Assembly: GCF_964656455.1 (NCBI RefSeq)
Contig: NC_135723.1
Location: 99,525,283-99,589,282 of the forward strand
Source of the DNA: Halichoerus grypus
Lineage: Eukaryota; Chordata; Mammalia; Carnivora; Phocidae
DNA length: 64,000 bases
Direction: 5' to 3'
Positions 56,576-64,000 of this stretch are shown here, one piece after another (position 1 is the first letter of the stretch; the number at the start of each line of letters is the position of its first letter). A program made the position numbers and the translations under genes. Under the pieces are notes generated by a model. It did no database searches. It had not been told where the DNA came from and saw nothing but the letters and a program-made list of their open reading frames with translations.

Positions 56576-57312
56576 AAAAAAGCTCATGTTGGATATTTTT
56601 CTCCCTTTGTCAAGATTACCAAGGTGGAGAAGGTGGCTGACAGGGAGCAGTAACAGAAGCCTGAAGTCCCAGCCTGACCTGCATTTTTACTTAAATTTAG
56701 GACAGACGAGCAGAGGGCATGTATGAGAGTATTCCTGGGACCCTGTGTGTGGTGGTCGAGGGCTGCAGGCAGTCTGGGTGTTGGTCGTTGGAGATGGTGG
56801 GAAGATAGGGCAGGTAAGTAAGCTATGGTAGGTGCACCGGGGACTACTGAGTAGCACTTAGGGATATTGGCTTAGAGAAGCATATAATGCTGAGTGGGAA
56901 AATACAAGAGATTGAATGAGATCTATGTCAGTACTATTTATGTACATTAAAAATGCACATATACAAAACAAAACATTTGGCGAGAACATGTAGAAACCCA
57001 AAGTTACACCTTTAAGGCATTAGAGTTGCGTGTGAGGGAGCAGTGAGTGGGATACGGGAATAAAAAGGATTAATAAAATAAACAGATAAAAATAAACTTG
57101 GGTCGCTGTAATGTATCGATTATCTTGGTGTAGCAACTGAACATGGAAGTCATAGGGCAGGCGCCCTGCTCAGCTGAGGTGTTCGGCTTCACCAGATGTA
57201 GGAAAACCTAAGGAGCTAATCTAAATTCCTTCTACAGTCTCCTACCCTCAGTCTTTTGCACCATAGATTCCCCTGTACCCCATCCTTGATTATTTTTACG
57301 TCCCAATTGAGT

Positions 57313-57501
57313 AGTACACGTATATATATGTGTGTATGTATGTATTTAGAGAGCATGTGTGGGGGGAAGGCGTGAGGAAGAGGGAGAAAGAATCTCAAGC
57401 AAACACCGTGCCGAGTGTGGAGCCCGACATAGGGCTCATCTCACGACCTGAGCCAAAACCAAGAGCAGGATGCCCAACTGACTGAGCCACGCAGGCACCC
57501 C
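57313..57501 (-). mobile_element. Can-SINE (antisense), old
   Basis: Degraded; tail replaced by a tatatgtgtgtatgtatg run. Duplication cccaattgagt (57302-57312) and cccagttgagt (57502-57512). Confidence 0.88.
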
Positions 57502-57644
57502 CCCAGTTGAGTGTTATAATGTGACCAGTCTGTCTTGCATTGTGGGGAGAAAAACGAAATACAGGGTAGGATTCTGGTTCTCTGGCAATGTTGTTTTCTT
57601 TGAGGCAGGAGAATAATTGAATTAGGCAATTGGACCATAGTAAT

Positions 57645-57775
57645 AATGGCTAATAATTACTGAGCACTCAATGTGTGAGACACTCTTTTTAAAATGAACT
57701 TAATCCTCACAAAACCCTATGTGGTGGGTATGATTATACTCCGTTTTACACATAAGATATGGGAAGCATGCTGAG
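57645..57775 (-). repeat. MIR relic (antisense)
   Basis: taattactgagcactcaatg ... acttaatcctcacaaaaccc ... ttatactccgttttacacat is reverse MIR. Confidence 0.75.
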
Positions 57776-57917
57776 AGGTGAAGTAGCAGGTGCAGGCAGC
57801 TGGGGCCCCAGGCCATCTTGCTCCAGATCCCGCACACTTGACCATGGATGCTGTAGCTTCTGGTTGACCGCAATCAAGCACTTTGGGTCCAGGCTGGATT
57901 CTGAGTCCTTGTTACCC

Positions 57918-58225
57918 AGAGTGTGGACCCTGTGCCAGCAGCATCGGCATATCTTGGGAGCTTGGTGGAAATGCAGACTCAGACCCACTGATTTTTTTTA
58001 AAAGATTTTACTCAAGAGAGAGCAGAGTGTGCGTCAGTGAGAGAGAGCAGGAGCAGCGGGGAGAGGCAGAGGAAGAAGCGGACTCCCCACCAAGCTGGGA
58101 GCCCAACGTGGGGCTCGACCCCAGGACCATGACCTGAGCTGAAGGCAGATGCTTAACCACCTGAGCCACCCAGGTGCCCCAGAATCGAGATTTTAACTAG
58201 ATCTTCAGGTCAGTCTCTGTACCCA
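57918..58225 (+). repeat. MER5A relic split by a SINE
   Basis: agcatcggcatatcttggga and gtggaaatgcagactcagac before the SINE, agaatcgagattttaactag after it. Confidence 0.65.
57988..58180 (-). mobile_element. Can-SINE (antisense), inside MER5A
   Basis: tttttaaaagattttactca to gagccacccaggtgcccc. Inserted into the MER5A copy. Target duplication not clear. Confidence 0.9.
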
Positions 58226-58607
58226 GAAATACCTTCTTGAGAGAGAACAAACTATCAACCTCTTGCCTGCTTCAGCTGTCCATCAAAAGCCAGCTCTGCT
58301 AGGTGCTGTGAAGGAAACAGGAAATGGAGCTATGTGGACAGGGATGATCAAATTAGAAAGATTAAATCAACACATGAGGAAGAATTCAATGCCAAACATC
58401 AGTGACTCTAATCTCTGCTTCTTCCTGTTCCTACAGGTAGGGTCCTGATCATTGCCCACCTAAACTCCAATAACCTAACTGCTCTCCTACCCTTAACCAC
58501 ATCCTTTTTGCTAGCAGAGTTAATGTCCTGGCATATGAATTGGACATGGGCTTTCCTCCAAGCCTTACAAGGATGTGACTGGCTACTGGTAAAGAGCAAG
58601 CTTTTTA

Positions 58608-58808
58608 TTTTATTTATTTATATTTATTTTAAAGATTTTATTCGACAGACGCAGTGAGAGAGGGAACACAAGCAGGGGGAGTGGGAGAGGGGAGAAGCAG
58701 GCTTCCCGCGGAGCAAGGAGCCTGATGCGGGGCTTGATCCCAGGACCCTGGGACTATGACCTGAGCCGAAGGCAGACGCTTTAACGACTGAGCTACCCAG
58801 GCGCCCCT
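58608..58808 (-). mobile_element. Can-SINE (antisense)
   Basis: Duplication gagcaagcttttta at 58594-58607 and 58809-58822, perfect but for an adjacent base. Confidence 0.96.
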
Positions 58809-59034
58809 GAGCAAGCTTTTTAGTATAGAACTTACACTTTGACAAACCTAACCTGCTCCGAATTTCTTCACCTTTCACTCTCTAAATTATCTGTGCTGCT
58901 GCCACGTTGGGCTTCCTGCTCTTTAGTGAATAAGCCATGCTTTCCATTTTCCAGGAACTCCCTTCTCTGTGAGCCAAATTCTATTTTTCACTGCTCAGTT
59001 TATAAACGCCCTTCTGTGAAAGCTTCCCTCATTT

Positions 59035-60110
59035 GTCTTTTTTATTCAACAAATTATCAAACACCTGATACCTAGGCACTGTTTGTTTTTTATTTTATTT
59101 AAAGATTTTATTTATTTATTTGACAGACAGAGTAAGAGAGGGAACAGAAGCAGGGGGAGTGGGAGAGGGAGAAGCAGGCTTCCCGCTGAGCAGGGATCCT
59201 GATGCAGGGCTCGATCCCAGGACCCTGAAATCATGACCTGAGCAAACACTTAACAACTGAGCCACCCAGGCAGCACCCTAGGCACTGTTTTAAATACTTG
59301 GGATACATAGGTGTACAAAACAGATCTTTGCCCTAGTTGAATTTATATTCTATCAAAATCTGTTTCTTCCCTGTGCTGCACGTTTGCATAACCCTTTCCC
59401 AGACTAGTGGAAGATTCCATTCTGTTTGAGTGTGTGTGCACTCAAAAGTATCTGAGTAGCCCCCACGTGCAAGGTCTACCGAGGAGTACATGGTTAAATC
59501 CGAGATCTTCCTCTTGGGTTTACAGGCTGTTAAGGGAATCTAATACAATTAGAAAATTACATGTCCCAAGTGAGGCTAAACAGGTCGAAATTCAGAGAAC
59601 AATTAAATTTAATTGTGAGGTGTTGGGGAAGACTATGAGAGGTGACTTTTGAACTGGACCTTTAAGGATGGGAAGGATGGGAAGAAGGACATTGTAGTTG
59701 GAGCAACAAGAGCAAGAGAGGAGACGTGGGGCATATACAAATAATTCATTTGATTTGGCTGGAGGATAGGATGCAAGAAGGGGCGTAGTGGGGGATGTGG
59801 TTGGAAAGATAGATTGGGATCAGGCTAAGGAGTTTGCGTTTTATTGAGTTAGTAATGGGGAGCTGAGAGTTTGAGCAGAAGGGTGACCTGATTCTAGCTG
59901 TGATTTGGGAATAGTAACCTAATGAGAGTTCGATCATGTGGGTTTTTTGTTTGTTTTTGGTTGGGATGGGGGATGTTAGGAGGTTTCTGAGTGAGACCAA
60001 CAAGAGCCAATGAGTACTTGATTGGGTGCAGCTGCAGTGGGAAGAGAGCCACGGACAAGGATGGATGGACAAGACCGCCAAGGCAGAATCAACAGGATGT
60101 GATGCTGTTT
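59035..60110 (-). repeat. L2-like LINE relic (antisense), split by a SINE
   Basis: ttttattcaacaaattatca and tttaaatacttgggatacat are the L2 3' terminus in reverse. Further in, gggtgacctgattctagctg and related blocks follow the L2 order. Internal boundaries are approximate. Confidence 0.5.
59085..59276 (-). mobile_element. Can-SINE (antisense), inside L2
   Basis: Duplication cctaggcactgttt at 59071-59084 and 59277-59290, perfect. A few bases are deleted before the head (gacctgagcaaacactt). Confidence 0.96.
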
Positions 60111-60843
60111 GAACAGGGACCAGACTCCACAGCTCTGCGCACTGGGGCTTTGCACATAGATGCTCACCTTATTTGTTGAATGAACATGTATAATGGGTAT
60201 TCACAGAATAGGGAGCTCAGGATTGTCTGAACTAGGAAAAGCTCCATGGAGGAAGAGGGACTTGGTTATACTTCTGGTCTTCCTCTGCTAAGACTTCCCT
60301 TCCTAATGCTTTATAATTCTGGGTGGGTCCACTTTCTAATCTAAATTACATGCCTGGAAATTGGTTGGAGGGGTGTCCTAGGCATTCTTTCTCTGAGCTG
60401 CCCCTGTCTCTTGGCTGAGAATGTGCTGGTGGGGACACTAGTGCTTTAGTATTTTGATCCCACTTGAGTGACCCTAGGTGGTGTTTTTTTGACCCTGAAC
60501 TTCTAATGATACCACCTTCTGCAGGAGAGGCTTGATGATGGGCTGTTTCAGTGACCTGCACCTTGGTGGAGTCACTCCTATTCCTCCAGGGTCTGCGCCT
60601 CCACTTTGGTAATCCAGTGTCAGCTCACCGAGAGGTATTCAGGCTCAGGAGGTCTTATCCGAAAAAGAGCAAACACAGGAAACATTTATAAATAAGGATG
60701 CAGGTAATCGTAGTTTATATTCGAGCTATACCAGGCTGGTCTGCTCAGCAAACCACATCGTGGTGTAAAGGTTTTGTGCTTTTTGTTTAAAATATAAAAT
60801 CAGAGCATGGGAATGGGAGGCAGCTGTAGGAACCTGATGAACA

Positions 60844-61034
60844 CAGTGTTTCTCAGTGTGATCACCATGCCAGTAGAATCAGCATCACCTGGGAACTAGT
60901 TAGAAATGCAAATTCTGGCCACTGCCACCCCCTCCAGCCTCAGACCTGGACACTCTGATACAGGGGCCCTGCAGTCTGTGTTGTAACCAGCACACCAGGG
61001 GAGCATGATGCACACTCAAGTCTGAGTACCACTG
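60844..61034 (+). repeat. MER5A hAT-Charlie DNA transposon
   Basis: cagtgtttctcagtgtgatc, gaatcagcatcacctgggaa, gttagaaatgcaaattctgg, gcagtctgtgttgtaaccag and the terminal gtctgagtaccactg give the MER5A order with both ends. Confidence 0.85.
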
Positions 61035-62006
61035 ACTTACAAAAACTGTCTAAAAAATCTAAGACAGCTGTCAAAAATTAGAGCACTCCCTCTGAATAGA
61101 GCTTGTTAAATACTAATGTTTTCCTCCTCTCCAATCCATTTTCCAGACTCTTTGCACTGGGCATTAAATCTTATAAGCTCACAACTTAACCAGTATTTTA
61201 TAATCCTTAATATTTTGGTCTGATCGACCCCCCAGAGATCCTAAGGATGCTCTTAATGCTTTCAGCACACATTTGCAAGTTATTAGGTTGGGTTATTTTC
61301 AACAAAGATCTCCACAGTGAATGATGCTATATATTGATTGTATTTCTTAAAGTAAACTTCCTAAGCTTGCCCTAAAGACTAGGGTGCACCTTACTTGGAG
61401 AAGGTATCAGTTTATTATATGTCATTTGACCACGCTTTTGCTTGCATCAAATATATGGGCTAATAATTTTCTTCCCTTCCTCCAAAAAGAGAAAATACTA
61501 AAAAGGAGAAACTGCAGAATAATTTCTCCTGGGAAGAGTTTGTAGGCTCTAGGCTCTTAAGACTAGGATGAACAGAAATTTAGAAAAGATAGAAGATAAA
61601 ACTTAGCACGTTTTACTTTATATTCAGTGGTTAACTCTGGTTTTCCAAAGTAAGGCTCTTGGGTTACAGATGAGGAAGTTGGGTCCCAGCTTGAGTGGTT
61701 TATTCGAGATGTGTGAGGGTCTGAATTAAGTGTTGGATTTACTCTTGCTGCACTCCCAGCCTGGAGCCAAAGCTACAGAAGGTCCCCGCCTGGTGGCTGG
61801 TGGGCGAGTGGAGACTGGGTGTGGCATAGAAGGCTCCAGAGGACTCTGCCAAGCATCCCTGAGCAGAGTGTCAGCTGGGGAAGGAGGAGGAGACCCAGGA
61901 TTCCCAAAGAGGATTTGGGGAAGGGGGAGAGAGGTTTTTTTTGTTTTTAATGAAATAAATTTTTCCTGAGGTGTACTTGTTCTGGAAAACTAAACAAGTA
62001 GTTTTA

Positions 62007-62164
62007 TTTACTTTTTAAGATTTTATTTATTTGAGAGGGAGCGAGCGAGAGAGAGCACAAGCAGGGAGGAGAGGGAGAAGCAGACTTCTCTCGGTGCCAG
62101 GACCCTAAGATCATGACCTGAGCCGAAGGCAGCCGCTTAACCGACTGAGCCACCCAGGCGCCCC
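62007..62164 (-). mobile_element. Can-SINE (antisense), internally deleted
   Basis: Lacks the gagcagggagcc block. Duplication aacaagtagtttta at 61993-62006 and 62165-62178, perfect. Confidence 0.95.
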
Positions 62165-62399
62165 AACAAGTAGTTTTAAAACCTTTATCTGTCCCATCCT
62201 ACCCCACCGCCGGGCATATCGTGTATACTCAAACTAAGTCACTTTGGGTCCTTTAGAGGCGTTAAACCGGTAAATCTACATATATTTTAGATTCCCCGGC
62301 AAGGACTGCCCTTCTTCTCCCACACAGAGGGGAATTCCCACATTTTCTTAGTGTCCTGCACGGCTGCTTCATTAGCTCCTGCACTCGATTCTCCCAAGT

Positions 62400-63150
62400 G
62401 GGACGCTGGGGCCCTAACGTCCTGGGGTGGGGGGTGGGGGTAGGGGCCAGGGTTGGGCCCAGCAAGCTGCCCCTGCACGGGGCCCGCGGGGAGCCCGCCG
62501 CCGGCGTCCACTCCCGCGGCCCAGGCCGGGGGGGGCGGCCGGCCTCCCCACGGGTGCCCCGAGGCCGCCAGGGTGGGCGGGCGCGCGCGGAAGGCCGCGG
62601 GCCGCGGGCGTGCGGTCCTTCGGGCTGCAGGGGGCGCTGTGCGCACCCTCGGGCCCGGCCGCGAGCGCAGCTCTTGTTTAAAGGGCCGACGGGGCACGTG
62701 GCTCGGACGCAGCTCGCGGCCGCCCGGCAGGAGCTCCGAGGCTGGGCGGCTCCGCTCCGCCTCCGCCGCCGCCTGCGCGCCGCGCCAGGCCCGACAGGCC
62801 AGGCCGAGGAGAGCCGCCGAGAGAGGGACGCGAGCAGCCATGGCCGGAGCGGCGCCCGCCCGGGTAAGCGCGCCGGCCCGCGGACGCCCAGACGGGCCGG
62901 GGCCGCCGCCGCCGCCAGGGCCCGCGAGGGTCTCCTCCCCGCCGGCGTGGAGCGGCCCCGCCGCGCGGCCTCCCGGCCCGCCGCCTCCGCCCAGGCTGGC
63001 GCCTGCCGCGTCGTGCCAGCTCGGTCCGCCCGCCACCCCGGTCTCGTGTCCGGGCCGGGCTTTCGGGCCGACCGACCGGGCGGCCCAAACGGCAGGCGGG
63101 GCGGCGGGGGCGGCGGGGCGGCCCCGACGGCGGGGGACAGGCCAGGCTTC
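62400..63150 (+). promoter_or_regulatory. ZNF783: CpG island promoter of ZNF783
   Basis: Very CpG-rich DNA centred on the ATG at 62840, with repeated ccgcc/ggcgg motifs and a cacgtg E-box (62695-62700). No TATA box. The transcription start probably lies about 62690-62820. Confidence 0.8.
62840..62863 (+). CDS. ZNF783: ZNF783 coding exon 1 (partial gene, continues beyond the window)
   Basis: ATG in cagccatggccgg (strong context) encodes MAGAAPAR, ending cgg|gtaagc in phase 0. The start, exon length, phase and donor match ZNF212 exon 1 (MAESAPAR). As I recall it, the human ZNF783 start is MAEAAPAR, and ZNF783 follows ZNF212 on the same strand. The remaining exons, expected to include HUB and KRAB, lie to the right. 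Confidence 0.8.
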
Positions 63151-64000
63151 CTAGCAACACTTCAGATGACAGGCCTTGCATTGAAACGGAGTGGCTGTTT
63201 CCCCCCGTCCATTGTCTGGTTGGTGGCACGCAGGGAGGACAGGGTCGCCCAGCCCCGTGCGGTTCTGACAACCCGAGTCTGAGGCTCAGGGAAGGGACCG
63301 GCCCAAGGTCACTCACCTAGTCGAGGCCGTAGTCCGAGGTCTAGGCCAGAATTTTGGAATTCCACCCCCATGAAGGTACCCAGGGTTCTACTTTTACCTA
63401 AGAGAAAGGTATGGAATGCTGTTTACGAGAGGGATGGTAGGTAGTTTTTTTTTTTTAAAGATTAGTTTAGCATGTTGAATTAGATTATTTGGATTATTTT
63501 GGAATGTTGGTCGGTAATGTGCAGTATGCCCAATTCGGAGAAAAGAATCCTCTGGCTATTTTTGACACACCAGAAAATCTCTTGCAAACAGAATGCAGTA
63601 AGTGGCTTCTACTATTTAATATCTCTTAGAAATTTTTCTTTTTTTAAAGATTTTATTTTTATTTATTTGAAAAAGAGAGAATGAGAGACACAGAGCACGA
63701 GAGGGAAAAGGGTCAGAGGGAGAAGCAGACTCCCTGCTGAGCAGGGAGCCCGATGCGGGACTCGATACCGGGACTCCAGGATCATGACCTGAGCTGAAGG
63801 CAGTCGCTTAACCAACTGAGCCACCCAGGCGCCACTTAGTGAAGTTTTTGAAACCTTGATTTTTGTGGATCCTTTTAAAGTAGGAGCTTCCCCTCCCTCT
63901 CCTTTCATTAATGAGTTTGGTGCTTCCCTTAGGAGTCCCTGAGTGCAAGGGAGAGAAAAGGGGTGGGAATACTGTGGTTTGTGGCCCTGTCCCCCGGGGA
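62864..64000 (+). other. ZNF783: ZNF783 intron 1 (5' part)
   Basis: Begins with gtaagc and contains the rest of the CpG island and one Can-SINE (63640-63834). No further exon is visible before the window ends. Confidence 0.75.
63640..63834 (-). mobile_element. Can-SINE (antisense)
   Basis: aaagattttatttttattta to gagccacccaggcgcc. Imperfect duplication cttagaaattttt (63625-63637) and cttagtgaagttt (from 63835). Confidence 0.92.

Larger units (their letters stand above)
56576..62399. other. Spacer between ZNF212 and ZNF783
   Basis: No gene recognised. Contains Can-SINEs at 57313, 57988, 58608, 59085 and 62007, a MIR (57645-57775), two MER5A copies, and a long L2-like antisense block (59035-60110). 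60200-60840 and 61035-62000 are unassigned. Confidence 0.8.

Noticed and set aside
62287..63036. 249-residue antisense and overlapping sense open frames in the ZNF783 CpG island
   Set aside because: Arg/Pro/Gly/Ala-rich translations from CpG-rich DNA in every frame. The only supported coding piece is the 24-base first exon.

Overview
This is a piece of mammalian nuclear genome. It comes from a caniform carnivore, most likely an arctoid such as a bear, seal or mustelid. The evidence is about 38 copies of a tRNA-Lys-derived Can-SINE whose diagnostic ends (aagattttatttattt and gagccacccaggcgcccc) and body (gaacacaagcagggggagtg) are carnivore-specific and do not look like the dog SINEC_Cf body, plus a carnivore-type L1 3' end. 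The exact species cannot be read from the window.

The window holds part of the KRAB/HUB zinc-finger cluster that lies on human 7q36.1, with every gene on the + strand. (1) ZNF282 (HUB1) is complete: 8 coding exons from 9917 to 32748 encode 651 residues. (2) ZNF212 is complete: 5 coding exons from 41284 to 55370 encode 496 residues. (3) Only the first coding exon of ZNF783 (62840-62863) is present, and the gene continues past the right edge. Each gene starts in its own CpG island (about 9.65-10.56, 41.0-41.54 and 62.4-63.15 kb). A fourth CpG-rich block is the GC-rich last exon of ZNF282. Both complete genes share one plan: a short first exon, a HUB/coiled-coil exon, a 127-nt KRAB-A exon, phase-1 linker exons carrying sumoylation-type motifs, and one terminal exon with all the C2H2 fingers. 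They are paralogous transcription regulators, not an operon.

The left 9.6 kb is intergenic, with ancient MIR, MER5-like and LTR relics and no Can-SINE. Introns and intergenic spacers to the right of 12.9 kb are packed with Can-SINEs, about four fifths of them antisense to the genes. They also hold older L2, L1M, MaLR-type LTR, MER5 and Tigger1 relics, and many insertions have readable target-site duplications.

The most notable points are: a well-formed, frame-preserving 93-nt candidate cassette exon in ZNF212 (53078-53170) that is not in the protein I remember as canonical; a relic of the ZNF282 start codon region preserved as a 12-codon upstream ORF in the ZNF212 leader; near-identity of the HUB exons of ZNF282 and ZNF212, suggesting gene conversion; the tandemly duplicated linker exons 4-7 of ZNF282; and a six-fold amplified SINE-derived module just inside ZNF212 intron 1. 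I found no evidence of a wholly new biological system.
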